DNA of 64,000 nt, from contig CABJAN010000004.1 in NCBI GenBank assembly GCA_902363515.1, forward strand, positions 62,001-126,000, read 5' to 3'. Under the pieces are notes generated by a model, which was given only the letters and a program-made list of their open reading frames with translations, was not told the origin of the DNA and searched no databases. Positions within the stretch are counted from its first letter, which is position 1, and each line of letters begins with the position of its first letter. The position numbers were made by a program, and so were the translations under genes. Shown one piece after another: positions 8,428 to 16,996 of this stretch. This DNA is from Bacillota bacterium. GTDB taxonomy: Bacteria > Bacillota > Clostridia > Lachnospirales > Lachnospiraceae.

Positions 8428-9069
8428 ATGAGAATAAGAAAAATCATGGGCATGCTTGCTGTTGGTATGTTGTCATTGTCACTTCTGGCAGGCTGCGGCA
8501 GCACTAAGGAAGAGAACCCAAAGGAGCAGAAACCCCAGACAGAGAAGCAGGAGACTGCAGATACAGAAACAAAAGAAAAAATCATGGCAGAAATCAAGGT
8601 AAAGGATTATGGAACCATTACAGTAGCCCTGGATCCGGAGCATGCGCCGATTACCGTAGAAAACTTTGTAAAACTGGCAAAAGATGGTTTTTATGACGGA
8701 CTTACCTTTCATCGTATTATGGAAGGGTTTATGATGCAGGGAGGTGATCCTAACGGGGATGGAACCGGAGGGGCAGAGGAAACCATCAAAGGAGAATTTT
8801 CCGAAAACGGTGTAGACAATCCACTTTCCCACACCAGAGGGGCGATTTCCATGGCCCGTTCCCAGATGCCAGACAGCGCCAGCTCCCAGTTTTTCATTGT
8901 ACATGAAGACAGTCCTCATCTGGACGGACAGTACGCAGCCTTTGGCTATGTGACAGAGGGCATGGATGTTGTGGACAAAATCTGTACGGAAGCAACCGGA
9001 CAGGACAGAAATGGAGTGTTGCCTGCGGAAAATCAACCGGTGATAGAGAGTATTACCATACAGGAGTAG
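8428..9069 (+). CDS. Cyclophilin-type peptidyl-prolyl isomerase lipoprotein
   Basis: A 213-residue protein with a lipoprotein signal (LSLLAGC, acylated Cys at residue 23), a Lys/Glu/Thr-rich linker (about 24-50) and a cyclophilin domain. The cyclophilin core motifs [30 protein letters not shown] and [14 protein letters not shown] are present, including the catalytic Arg of FHRI. It is anchored on the outer membrane face, where it would help extracellular proteins fold. AAAGGAGAAC precedes the ATG. Confidence 0.95.
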   Translation: MRIRKIMGMLAVGMLSLSLLAGCGSTKEENPKEQKPQTEKQETADTETKEKIMAEIKVKDYGTITVALDPEHAPITVENFVKLAKDGFYDGLTFHRIMEGFMMQGGDPNGDGTGGAEETIKGEFSENGVDNPLSHTRGAISMARSQMPDSASSQFFIVHEDSPHLDGQYAAFGYVTEGMDVVDKICTEATGQDRNGVLPAENQPVIESITIQE

Positions 9070-9173
9070 AGATGATGGAGGAACTGCTTACAGATGTATA
9101 ACATAAGGCCAACCACAAAATATCTTACCAGAACAGGGTCACATAGTGACTTGTTTTAAAGGAGGGGCTTACC

Positions 9174-9632
9174 ATGTGCCTTATATGTGAAAGAATTCAG
9201 ATGATAAAAGAACACAAAAATCCGTATTTTGTAAAAGAACTGGAAACAGGTTATGTGGTTCTGGGCGATTATCAGCATTTCAAAGGTTATACGTTGTTTT
9301 TATGTAAGGAACATAAGACAGAGTTGTTTCAGCTTGATAAGGATGTAAAAATAAAGTTTCTGGAGGAAATGTCATTGGTGGCGGAGGCGGCTGCCAGGGC
9401 TTTTCATGCGGAGAAAATGAATTATGAGTTACTTGGAAATGGCGACACGCATCTGCACTGGCATTTGTTTCCAAGGGCAGCGGGGGATTTGGAAAATTAT
9501 GGAAATCATGGAAAAGGTCCGGTCTGGTGGTATCCCATGGAAAAAATGTATGATGATAGAAACCGTCCTACAGAGGAAAAACTGGAAGAATTAAAGGAAA
9601 AATTGCAGAGAGAATTGGATGCGCTGCTATAG
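9174..9632 (+). CDS. HIT-family hydrolase
   Basis: A 152-residue histidine-triad protein. The nucleotide-binding motif is DTHLHWHLFPR (H-x-H-x-H). The N-terminus has MCLICERI, resembling the zinc-binding CxxC of some HIT proteins, though the second zinc ligand pair is not obvious. HIT proteins hydrolyse or transfer nucleotidyl groups from dinucleoside polyphosphates or AMP conjugates. AAGGAGGGG precedes the ATG. The RpiR gene follows after 14 bases. Confidence 0.9.
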   Translation: MCLICERIQMIKEHKNPYFVKELETGYVVLGDYQHFKGYTLFLCKEHKTELFQLDKDVKIKFLEEMSLVAEAAARAFHAEKMNYELLGNGDTHLHWHLFPRAAGDLENYGNHGKGPVWWYPMEKMYDDRNRPTEEKLEELKEKLQRELDALL

Positions 9633-9646
9633 CCGGAGGAACTTTT

Positions 9647-10360
9647 ATGTTTTCTTATGATGAATTGCAGAAATATAATGAAACGGATATCCGTATCTAC
9701 AAATATATCGTTTCAAATTTTGAGAAAATCCAATACATGACAATCCGGGAACTTGCAGAAGAATTGCAAGTATCCACTTCAACGATTTTGCGCTTTTGCA
9801 ATAAAAATGAGTTTGCCGGATATGGGGAGTTTAAGGAAGCGTTGAAAAAGGAGCTCCTTTTGCGAAAATCTATTCCGCCCTCAGAAGATTTACAGGAATT
9901 GTCGGATTTTTTTGAAAGAGCCAATTCTAATGCTTTTGAGGAGAAGTTGTCTGCTGCAGTTCAAATGCTTAGAAATGCAGATATGACTATTTTCATAGGC
10001 ATGGGGTCTTCCGGAACGCTGGCAAAATACGGGGCAAGATATTTTTCCAATCTGGGTCATTTTGCAGTAGGGCTGGAAGATGCCCTTTACCCCATTGACT
10101 TTTTTCAATGGAAAAACACAGTGGTTCTTGCAATTTCAGAAAGCGGGGAAACCAGCCGCTTAATGGAAGCAATTCATCAATTCAAACAAAAAAATTGTAA
10201 AATATTAAGTATCACCAATTCTTCCTTCTCTACACTGGCAAAATTATCGGATTGGAATTTTTCCTATCATTTAAAGCCGCAGCGGATTAATGGAGGCTAT
10301 AATGGAACCACCCAGGTTCCGGTTTTGTTTGTGATGGAGGCATTGGCAAAAAGAATTTAG
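9647..10360 (+). CDS. MurR/RpiR-family transcriptional regulator
   Basis: A 237-residue protein with an N-terminal helix-turn-helix (ELAEELQVSTSTILRFCNKN, about 38-57) and a C-terminal SIS sugar-phosphate isomerase-like domain (about 95-235) with IFIGMGSSGTLAKYGARYF and VLAISESGETSRLMEA. Such regulators sense phosphorylated sugars. The start follows GGAGGAAC. The gene ends at a strong terminator, and the next genes are an acetyltransferase and a HAD phosphatase; whether it regulates them is unknown. Confidence 0.92.
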   Translation: MFSYDELQKYNETDIRIYKYIVSNFEKIQYMTIRELAEELQVSTSTILRFCNKNEFAGYGEFKEALKKELLLRKSIPPSEDLQELSDFFERANSNAFEEKLSAAVQMLRNADMTIFIGMGSSGTLAKYGARYFSNLGHFAVGLEDALYPIDFFQWKNTVVLAISESGETSRLMEAIHQFKQKNCKILSITNSSFSTLAKLSDWNFSYHLKPQRINGGYNGTTQVPVLFVMEALAKRI

Positions 10361-10368
10361 AGAAACAG

Positions 10369-10398
10369 CCTGTTACTTGTTCTGTAACAGGTTTTTTT
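10369..10398 (+). terminator. Rho-independent terminator after the RpiR gene
   Basis: CCTGTTAC (10369-10376) pairs with GTAACAGG (10384-10391) around a 7-base loop and is followed by seven T. Confidence 0.9.
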
Positions 10399-10427
10399 GT
10401 ACAATGAATCCACAGGAGGAAAAAAGG

Positions 10428-11033
10428 ATGACAGAATTAGAAAAATGTATGGCGGGGGAATGTTATAATTGTCATGATGAAATTTTATTAGAATTTAAAG
10501 CCAGAGCAAGAGCTTTATTAAAGGACTATCATAGTGTGGCATATGAACAGAAGGAAGAGAAAACAGGGATTCTGAGGCAACTATTTGGACACATAGGAAG
10601 CAACGTATCTGTTGGCACTCCTTTTATTTGTGATTATGGAAGAAATGTTTACATCGGAAATAATGTTTCTATCAATATGAACTGTACCTTTGTAGACTGC
10701 AATGAAATCCGAATTGGGGACTGTGTTATGATTGCATCCAATATACAGATTTATACTGCAACCCATCCGGTGGAATTAAAGGAACGTCTGACAGAGGACT
10801 GGACGCCTGGACGCGGAAAGCATTTTTGTCAGACCTATGCCTTGCCTGTTACCATAGGAAATGGCTGTTGGTTAGGTGGCGGTGCGATTGTGCTTCCCGG
10901 TGTCACCATAGGAGATGGATGCGTCATAGGCGCTGGCAGTGTTGTGACAAAGGATATTCCGGCAAATTCTGTGGCAGTGGGAAATCCCTGCCGGGTGATA
11001 CGAAAAATCAATGGAGATGAACAAGATGTTTAA
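10428..11033 (+). CDS. Maltose/galactoside O-acetyltransferase-like (left-handed beta-helix)
   Basis: A 201-residue hexapeptide-repeat acetyltransferase. The ATG at 10428, just after CAGGAGGAAAAAAGG, is chosen over one inside the upstream terminator. The N-terminal Mac domain (MAGECYNCHDEILLEFKARARALL) is followed by hexapeptide repeats, TATHPVELKER with the catalytic His, and the final coil GAGSVVTKDIPANSVAVGNPCRVI. It transfers acetyl from acetyl-CoA to a sugar hydroxyl. It overlaps the next gene by 8 bases. Confidence 0.93.
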   Translation: MTELEKCMAGECYNCHDEILLEFKARARALLKDYHSVAYEQKEEKTGILRQLFGHIGSNVSVGTPFICDYGRNVYIGNNVSINMNCTFVDCNEIRIGDCVMIASNIQIYTATHPVELKERLTEDWTPGRGKHFCQTYALPVTIGNGCWLGGGAIVLPGVTIGDGCVIGAGSVVTKDIPANSVAVGNPCRVIRKINGDEQDV

Positions 11034-12159
11034 AATGATTGCTTTTGATATGGATGGAACCATTGCGGATACCATACCCCTGTGTGTGGAAGCCTTTCGC
11101 AGAAGTGTTTCCCCCTATGTTGGTCACGAATTAAGTGAGCAGGAAATTGTAGAAACCTTTGGACTAAATGAAATCGGAATGATAAAAGCCCTGGTATCTG
11201 AAAACTGGGAAGCAGCTTTGCAGGATTTTTACTGTGCATATATGCTTCTGCACAGGCAAATCACAAAACCATTTCCAGGTATTTTGGAACTTTTGACAGT
11301 GTTAAAAAGTCAAAATATCATACTGGCGTTAGTCACAGGAAAAGGAGAAAAAAGCTGCCGGATTTCTTTAAAAGAACTGGGGTTAGAGCATATGTTTGAT
11401 GCGATATGCTATGGTTCAGAGAAAGCTCCAAATAAAAAGGAGAATATAGAAGGTTTGTTAAAAGAATATTCTATTTCCAGAAATCAGTTTTGTTATGTAG
11501 GAGATGCTGTTTCGGATATTAGGGCGTGTGGGAAAGCAGGGGTTACTTGTTTTTCTGCTGCATGGCAGGATTCTTCGGATATTGAGTTACTGGAAAAAGA
11601 GAATCCGGGGAGAGTATGTTCCAGTGTGGAAAATTTGTGCCAGTTTCTTGGGAGGGATAATTTCCTGCATTACCACGAAATAACGGAAGAGGAAAAAGAG
11701 GAAATATCCAGATGGAGGTATGATGGGGAATATGCCATTTATAATCTTCCATCCTATGAAGAAATGAAACAGCAGAATTGTGGACTGGCAAATCCAAAGA
11801 ATCATTTCTTTTCCTTTTATGAGAAGCAATGCTTGGTGGGATATGTGAATCTTTGTCCAGAGGGAAAAGAAGTATTCTTTGGAATAGGGGTAAAACCAGA
11901 ATGTTGTGGGCAAGGCTATGGACAGAAGATGACAGTATTAGCAAGTATTCTTTCCGAAGCCTTGTTTCCTGGGAAGCCCATGTATCTTGAGGTGCGGACA
12001 TGGAATCAGCGTGCCATTCAGTGTTATAAAAAAGTCGGATTTGTAGTGCAAGGGCAGGAATTTTCCCAGACAACAGGAGCTGGAGAAGGAAGATTTTACA
12101 GAATGGTGAAAAAAGCAGCTACTGCGATTGACAATACAGAAAATCCTATATTACAATAA
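11026..12159 (+). CDS. HAD phosphatase fused to a GNAT acetyltransferase
   Basis: The start at 11026 (GGAGAT upstream) gives 377 residues. Residues about 1-212 are a HAD-superfamily hydrolase of the phosphoglycolate phosphatase type: motif I FDMDGTIADT, motif II VTGKG, the lysine in GSEKAPNKKEN, and motif IV YVGDAVSDI. Residues about 215-365 are a GNAT domain: FGIGVKPECCGQGYGQKM is the acetyl-CoA loop and TWNQRAIQCYKKVGF the C-terminal block. The two activities in one chain suggest dephosphorylation and N-acetylation of one compound. That is inference. It overlaps the sugar acetyltransferase gene upstream. Confidence 0.88.
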   Translation: MFKMIAFDMDGTIADTIPLCVEAFRRSVSPYVGHELSEQEIVETFGLNEIGMIKALVSENWEAALQDFYCAYMLLHRQITKPFPGILELLTVLKSQNIILALVTGKGEKSCRISLKELGLEHMFDAICYGSEKAPNKKENIEGLLKEYSISRNQFCYVGDAVSDIRACGKAGVTCFSAAWQDSSDIELLEKENPGRVCSSVENLCQFLGRDNFLHYHEITEEEKEEISRWRYDGEYAIYNLPSYEEMKQQNCGLANPKNHFFSFYEKQCLVGYVNLCPEGKEVFFGIGVKPECCGQGYGQKMTVLASILSEALFPGKPMYLEVRTWNQRAIQCYKKVGFVVQGQEFSQTTGAGEGRFYRMVKKAATAIDNTENPILQ

Positions 12160-12186
12160 AAAGAAAACAGAAAAAGGAGAATTCTT

Positions 12187-12489
12187 ATGGTACATCATAT
12201 TGTTATGTGGAAATTTAAACCAGAAATCGAAGAGGAGAGAAAGCCGGAATTAAAGAAGGCAATGGCAGAGCATTTGAAAAGTCTGGTAGGCAAAGTACCG
12301 GGGCTTTTGACAGTGGAATTTGTGGAGCAGCCACTTTCTTCCAGCACTCATGATGTTGCGCTTGTTACCACACTGGAAAAAGCAGAGGATGTTGCAATTT
12401 ACGGGGCACATCCAGAGCATGTGAAAGTGGCGGATACTTATGTGCGTCCTTTTGTTACAGAGAGAGCTTGTCTGGATTATGAAGATTAA
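12187..12489 (+). CDS. Dabb-family (stress-responsive alpha/beta barrel) protein
   Basis: A 100-residue protein matching the Dabb ferredoxin-like dimeric fold: VHHIVMWKFKPE at the start, GKVPGLLTVEF in the middle and YGAHPEHVKVADTYVRPFV at the end. Members are small dimers; a few are enzymes, most are uncharacterised. AAAAGGAGAA precedes the ATG. The next gene starts inside its last codons, suggesting coupled translation. Confidence 0.88.
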   Translation: MVHHIVMWKFKPEIEEERKPELKKAMAEHLKSLVGKVPGLLTVEFVEQPLSSSTHDVALVTTLEKAEDVAIYGAHPEHVKVADTYVRPFVTERACLDYED

Positions 12490-13348
12490 TGCTTTTTGTA
12501 TGTCCTGTCTGGTGCAGTCCCAGGCAAGACGTATACAGAAATTTGAAGACGAAGAGAAAAAAGCCTGTTATATGCGGGAGGTTCTTCATCTCATAGCAGA
12601 CGGTAATCCTAAGTGGTCTGCGCCTGCACTTTTGGAGCCCATTTCTAAACTCTATGAAACATATTGGGGTGCGCAGGGAGATTTGGAAGAAGAAAAGAGA
12701 ACTTTTAATGAATTACTTCTTTCCATGGAGGATACTCTGGAACAGAAAATACGCAGCAAAAAAGATCCTTTGGAAGTTGCCCTGTGTCTGGCACGGCTGG
12801 GAAATTATATTGATTTTTCTGCTTTAAGTGAAGTTTCTGCTGAAAAATTGCTGGAATTACTTGGACAGTCAGAGCAGGAAATTTTGGATGCAGAAGAATA
12901 TGGGTATTTTCGCAAAGACCTGGAAAATGGAAAACATCTGGTTTATCTTACGGATAACTGTGGGGAAATTGTGCTGGATAAAATACTCATTAAGTTGTTA
13001 AAAGAGCAGTATCCCCAGCTTACCATAGAAGTGCTGGTGCGGGGGATTGCTGTGACAAATGATGCAACTTTAGAAGATGCCAGATATGTGGGCTTAACAG
13101 AAGTAGTACCTGTTTTTGGAAACGGAAGCGGGATTGCAGGAACCGAACTTACTCATATCAGTGAAGAAGCAAGAAGGAAACTGGAGCAGGCAGACTTGAT
13201 TCTTTCTAAAGGTCAGGGAAATTTTGAAACTTTACATACCTGCGGATGGAATATTTATTATTTGTTTTTGTGTAAATGCGACTGGTTTATGTAGCGGTTT
13301 CAGGCAGAGCATCTTCAGGGAATGTTTGTCAATGAAACGAGAATTTAA
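12479..13348 (+). pseudogene. DUF89/ARMT1-type damage-control phosphatase interrupted by an in-frame amber codon
   Basis: The reading frame starts at 12479, inside the Dabb gene. It encodes the DUF89 fold: MKINAFCMSCLVQSQ at the N-terminus, VYLTDNCGEIVLDKILI with the metal-binding Asp-Asn, and LSKGQGNFETL. TAG at 13292-13294 ends it after 271 residues. The same frame continues without shift for 17 more residues (RFQAEHLQGMFVNETRI) to TAA 13346-13348, and this extension looks like the normal family C-terminus. A sense codon has therefore apparently become TAG. The short form may be partly active, so 'pseudogene' is a cautious label. DUF89 proteins are metal-dependent phosphatases acting on damaged or excess phospho-metabolites. 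Confidence 0.75.
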
Positions 13349-13369
13349 GAAAGAACAGGAGGGAGTCTT

Positions 13370-14383
13370 ATGAACATGGTAAGACTTGGAAAAACGGAAA
13401 TACAGGTAAGTAAAAATGGGTTTGGAGCCCTCCCTATCCAGAGAATTACCAAGGCAGAAGCAGTGTATTTGCTTCAAAAGGCTTTTTATCATAGTATGAA
13501 TTATTTTGATACTGCAAGGGCTTATTCTGACAGTGAGGAAAAACTGGGGGCAGCGTTTCCTTATGTGAGAGAAAAATTGATTATCAGTACAAAAACAGCA
13601 GCGCAGGATGCAAAAGGTTTTTGGGCTGATTTGGAAGAAAGTTTGAGAAAATTAGGAACAGATTATATTGATATTTACCAATTTCATAATCCGGCTTTTT
13701 GTCCGAAACCAGGAGACGAGAGCGGCTTATACGATGCTGCTTTAAAAGCAAAGGAGGAGGGAAAAATCCGCCATATTGGTATTACCAACCACAGGCTTGC
13801 AGTAGCAAAGGAGGCTATTGCCTCCGGCTTGTATGAAACCTTGCAGTTTCCTTTTTCTTACCTGGCATCAAAAGAGGAGTTTCAGTTGGTAGAAACCTGT
13901 AAAGAAGCAGATATGGGATTTATTGCCATGAAAGCTCTGTCCGGTGGTTTGATTCATAATTCTGCCAGTGCCTATGCTTTTATGAACCAGCCTCAGTTTG
14001 CCCATGTGGCGCCTATCTGGGGAATCCAGAAAGAAAAGGAATTGGATGAGTTTTTGGCTCATGCAGCCTGTCCACCGGTTCTGGATGAAGAATTAAAAGG
14101 ACAAATTCAGAAGGATATTCAGCAGTTATCCGGGGACTTTTGCAGGGGGTGCGGCTACTGCATGCCTTGCCCTGCCGGTATTGAAATCAATAACTGTGCC
14201 AGAATGAGCCTGATGCTTCGCAGAGCGCCACAGGCTGACTGGCTGTCAAAGGAATGGCAGGAAAAAATGGCGAAAATTGAGGAATGTCTCCACTGCAATG
14301 CTTGCATGAAGAAATGTCCGTATGGGCTAAATACACCGGAATTGTTGGCAAAGAATTATGAGGATTATAAGACGTTTCTTTAA
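13370..14383 (+). CDS. Aldo/keto reductase with C-terminal 4Fe-4S domain
   Basis: A 337-residue protein. The aldo/keto reductase barrel covers about residues 1-240: NYFDTARAYSDSEEKLG carries the catalytic Asp and Tyr, and ISTKTAAQD the Lys. The C-terminal part has two cysteine clusters, CRGCGYCMPCPAGI and CLHCNACMKKCPYGL, able to hold iron-sulfur clusters. This architecture is common in anaerobic clostridia. It probably reduces aldehydes or ketones, with electrons passing through the clusters. The substrate is unknown. AGGAGGGAG precedes the ATG. Confidence 0.93.
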   Translation: MNMVRLGKTEIQVSKNGFGALPIQRITKAEAVYLLQKAFYHSMNYFDTARAYSDSEEKLGAAFPYVREKLIISTKTAAQDAKGFWADLEESLRKLGTDYIDIYQFHNPAFCPKPGDESGLYDAALKAKEEGKIRHIGITNHRLAVAKEAIASGLYETLQFPFSYLASKEEFQLVETCKEADMGFIAMKALSGGLIHNSASAYAFMNQPQFAHVAPIWGIQKEKELDEFLAHAACPPVLDEELKGQIQKDIQQLSGDFCRGCGYCMPCPAGIEINNCARMSLMLRRAPQADWLSKEWQEKMAKIEECLHCNACMKKCPYGLNTPELLAKNYEDYKTFL

Positions 14384-14404
14384 TAATACCGAGGGCAAAA
14401 GAAA

Positions 14405-15913
14405 ATGGAAATCAGTATTTTAATGGTAGATGATGACCGGATTTTAGTGGAGAAGCTGGAGGAAACGGTGGATTGGAAAAGAATTGGAATCTCTATGGTT
14501 TTTACAGCAAATAATATCCGTCAGGCTCAGAAAATTTTAGAGGAATTTCCAATTCAAATCTTACTTTGCGATATTGATATGCCACAAGGCAGTGGCCTGG
14601 AACTGTTGGAATGGTTACGAAATCAGGAAATACAAACAGAATGTATTTTTTTAAGCAGCTATGCGAATTTTGCCTATGCACAGAAAGCATTGCAGCTTGC
14701 TTCCAGAGAATATCTGTTAAAACCCATTTCTAATTATGAACTGGAACAGGCACTTGAAAAAGTTGTGTTGGAAATCACAAAAAATTCAAGGGGGGGAGAA
14801 AAGAGTTTTCGACAAAAGGAGCAAATGTGGCAGCAGATACTGCTAGGAGATAGCAGGTCTTGCTATGAAGGTGAAGGAAAAGATCTGTTTCAGTTGGAAT
14901 TAGTGAAGGTCTTTATCAAGGCAGAAGATTCTCAAAAGAACAAAAAACAGACGATGTGCAAATTTTTATTATCTGGCAGGGGAGCGGAAGCTCTTGTACC
15001 GGTGTATGACAATTTGTGGGCATTGGTATGGAAGAACAGAGAAAAAGGGAAAGAAGAGAGAATCAGAGAGGCTAGAGAACTAGCGGATTTGATTCATTGC
15101 CGTGTTGAATGTAATGTTTGTGTTTATATAAGTGAAGAATCTTGTAAAGAGGAAGATATTTCTCAGACATGGAAGCAGCTGAAAACAATGGAGGAGACTG
15201 CTTTACCAGAAAGAAATGGTGTTGTATTGGAAATGTCATGCTCTTCTTGGGAAGAGGAAATAGTACCATGGGAAAGCTGGCAGAAAATGATGCAAGATTC
15301 TCAAAATTTAGGTATTGTATTTGAAAAGATACAAGCGTTTTTAAAAGCAGTGCAGGAAACAAAGGCATGGACAGGAAAGAAACTTCGGCAGTTTATGCGG
15401 GAATTTCATCAATTTTTATATGTTTATCTGGCACAACAAAGGTTAGAATTTCGGCAAGTTTTTGAAAATAGCGAGTTTGAACGACAGGAAGAAGAGGCCT
15501 ATGTATTTTTAGAAGGTTGTATAGAATTTATTTCTTATGTATTTGAAACTCTTCAAAGAAATCAGTTTTATAATCAAAATCGAGAAAATGCCACAGAATG
15601 TGTAAAAGAGTTTATTAGTAAAAATCTGGACAAAGATTTGTCGAGAGGGAATCTTGCAAAGGAAGTTTATTTGTCGGAAGACTACCTTTCCAGAACATTT
15701 AAGATGGAAACAGGAAAGAGTCTGACTGTTTATATCGCAGAAAAGCGAATGGAAAAAGCAAGGGAATATTTAGAAAATTCTAATCTTACCATAAGTCAGA
15801 TTGCTTTGGAAGTGGGATATCACAATTTTTCTTATTTTAGCAAAACATTTCGTGATATTACCGGTTTTACGCCAAATGAATATAGAAATAACAAAAAACC
15901 GTACAAGGAATAA
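14405..15913 (+). CDS. AraC-type response regulator (YesN-like)
   Basis: A 502-residue two-component regulator. The N-terminal receiver (about 1-120) starts SILMVDDDRILVEKLE; Asp56 in LLCDIDMPQGSG is the phosphoacceptor. A middle region of unknown fold spans about 130-390. The C-terminal AraC domain (about 395-500) has two helix-turn-helix units, including LAKEVYLSEDYLSRTFKMETG and ISQIALEVGYHNFSYFSKTF. It likely activates the sugar ABC operon downstream. The cognate kinase is probably the one at 21760-23478, beyond the transporter and GH31 genes. Confidence 0.93.
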   Translation: MEISILMVDDDRILVEKLEETVDWKRIGISMVFTANNIRQAQKILEEFPIQILLCDIDMPQGSGLELLEWLRNQEIQTECIFLSSYANFAYAQKALQLASREYLLKPISNYELEQALEKVVLEITKNSRGGEKSFRQKEQMWQQILLGDSRSCYEGEGKDLFQLELVKVFIKAEDSQKNKKQTMCKFLLSGRGAEALVPVYDNLWALVWKNREKGKEERIREARELADLIHCRVECNVCVYISEESCKEEDISQTWKQLKTMEETALPERNGVVLEMSCSSWEEEIVPWESWQKMMQDSQNLGIVFEKIQAFLKAVQETKAWTGKKLRQFMREFHQFLYVYLAQQRLEFRQVFENSEFERQEEEAYVFLEGCIEFISYVFETLQRNQFYNQNRENATECVKEFISKNLDKDLSRGNLAKEVYLSEDYLSRTFKMETGKSLTVYIAEKRMEKAREYLENSNLTISQIALEVGYHNFSYFSKTFRDITGFTPNEYRNNKKPYKE

Positions 15914-15936
15914 CAAAAATGTGTTGTACAAAATGC

Positions 15937-15964
15937 AAGAGACATGGAAACATGTCTCTTTTTT
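15937..15964 (+). terminator. Terminator between the response regulator and the ABC operon
   Basis: AAGAGACATG (15937-15946) pairs with CATGTCTCTT (15951-15960) around GAAA, followed by a T run. It separates the regulator gene from the transporter operon. Confidence 0.88.
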
Positions 15965-16011
15965 GATAATAAAAATGCACAATAATAAAAGAAAAATAGC
16001 CGAGAAAACTA

Positions 16012-16017
16012 TATAAT
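16012..16017 (+). promoter_or_regulatory. Candidate -10 box of the sugar ABC operon
   Basis: TATAAT lies 35 bases before the permease start. No good -35 was found in the A-rich sequence upstream, which fits a promoter that needs the AraC-type activator. Inferred. Confidence 0.5.
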
Positions 16018-16051
16018 ATAGATATAAAAGAAAGGAAAGAGGGGATAAAAT

Positions 16052-16981
16052 ATGAGAAAAAATAAAGTACAACAAAAGCAGAGCTTTATACAGGGGATCA
16101 AAAGCAGCCGGGCGCTTTACCTGTTGCTGTTGCCATCATTCATTATTTTTCTTTTATTTACGTATTACCCAATGTACGGGGTTATTATTGCATTTAAAGA
16201 CTTTTCACCAGCCCAGGGGATTCTTGGCAGTCCATGGGTAGGATTTAAAAATTTTATACAATATTTTAATTCCTATCAATTCTGGCCAACGATTAGAAAT
16301 ACCATAGTCATCAGTTTGTATACGATTGTGGTTACTTTTCCGTTACCTGTTTTTCTGGCCCTGATGTGCAATCAGATTCGGGCAAGACGGTTTAAAAAGT
16401 TTTTTCAGGTATCTACCTATTTGCCACATTTTATTTCTACGGTAGTTATGTGCGGAATGATTATTTTGTTTTTATCACCAAGTACCGGAATTATTGCAAA
16501 GTTAGCAGGGATTTTTGGTTTTACACTTCCAAACCTTATGGGTTCAGCGTCAGCTTTTCCAAGTATTTATGTATGGACGGAGGCCTGGCAGCATGTGGGA
16601 TGGGATAGTATTTTATACATAGCTACCTTGTCTGCCATAGATCCAACACTTTACGAAGCAGCTACTATGGATGGAGCAAGTAAGTGGAAACGCATGATTC
16701 ACATTGATATTCCGGCACTGCTGCCTACTGCTACTATTATGTTTATTTTGAGAATGGGAAGTGTTATGAGTGTTGGATTTGAGAAAATTTATCTGCTGCA
16801 GAATACCTTAAATTCCAGCACCAGTGAAATTATTTCCACCTATGTATATAAAATGGGTCTGGTAAGCAATCAATATAGCCTATCCTCTGCCATTGGTTTA
16901 TTTAATAATGTGATTAACCTGGTTTTATTGTTACTGGTAAACTATACATCTAAGAAACTTAGCGATACATCTTTGATTTGA
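16052..16981 (+). CDS. Carbohydrate ABC transporter permease (LplB-like)
   Basis: A 309-residue membrane protein with six predicted transmembrane segments. The EAA-type loop, YEAATMDGASKWKRMIHIDIPALLPT, contacts the ATPase. The start RALYLLLLPSFIIFLLFTYYPMYG is typical of LplB-type permeases, which work with large binding proteins for oligosaccharides or glycans. No ATPase gene is in the locus, so a shared MsmK-type ATPase is presumably encoded elsewhere. GAAAGAGGGG precedes the ATG. Confidence 0.93.
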   Translation: MRKNKVQQKQSFIQGIKSSRALYLLLLPSFIIFLLFTYYPMYGVIIAFKDFSPAQGILGSPWVGFKNFIQYFNSYQFWPTIRNTIVISLYTIVVTFPLPVFLALMCNQIRARRFKKFFQVSTYLPHFISTVVMCGMIILFLSPSTGIIAKLAGIFGFTLPNLMGSASAFPSIYVWTEAWQHVGWDSILYIATLSAIDPTLYEAATMDGASKWKRMIHIDIPALLPTATIMFILRMGSVMSVGFEKIYLLQNTLNSSTSEIISTYVYKMGLVSNQYSLSSAIGLFNNVINLVLLLLVNYTSKKLSDTSLI

Positions 16982-16996
16982 TGAGGGGGGAAGGAA

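Noticed and set aside
8479..9036. A 185-codon minus-strand open frame
   Set aside because: It is antisense to the cyclophilin lipoprotein gene, which has all its family motifs.
9138..9150. Palindrome GTCAC-ATA-GTGAC ahead of the HIT gene
   Set aside because: Short, without a clear T run or promoter nearby; neither a terminator nor an operator could be supported.
13292..13294. TAG as a recoded (pyrrolysine or suppressed) codon in the DUF89 gene
   Set aside because: No other in-frame TAG was seen in intact genes here, and no recoding signal or pyl gene is present; a nonsense mutation or read error is simpler.
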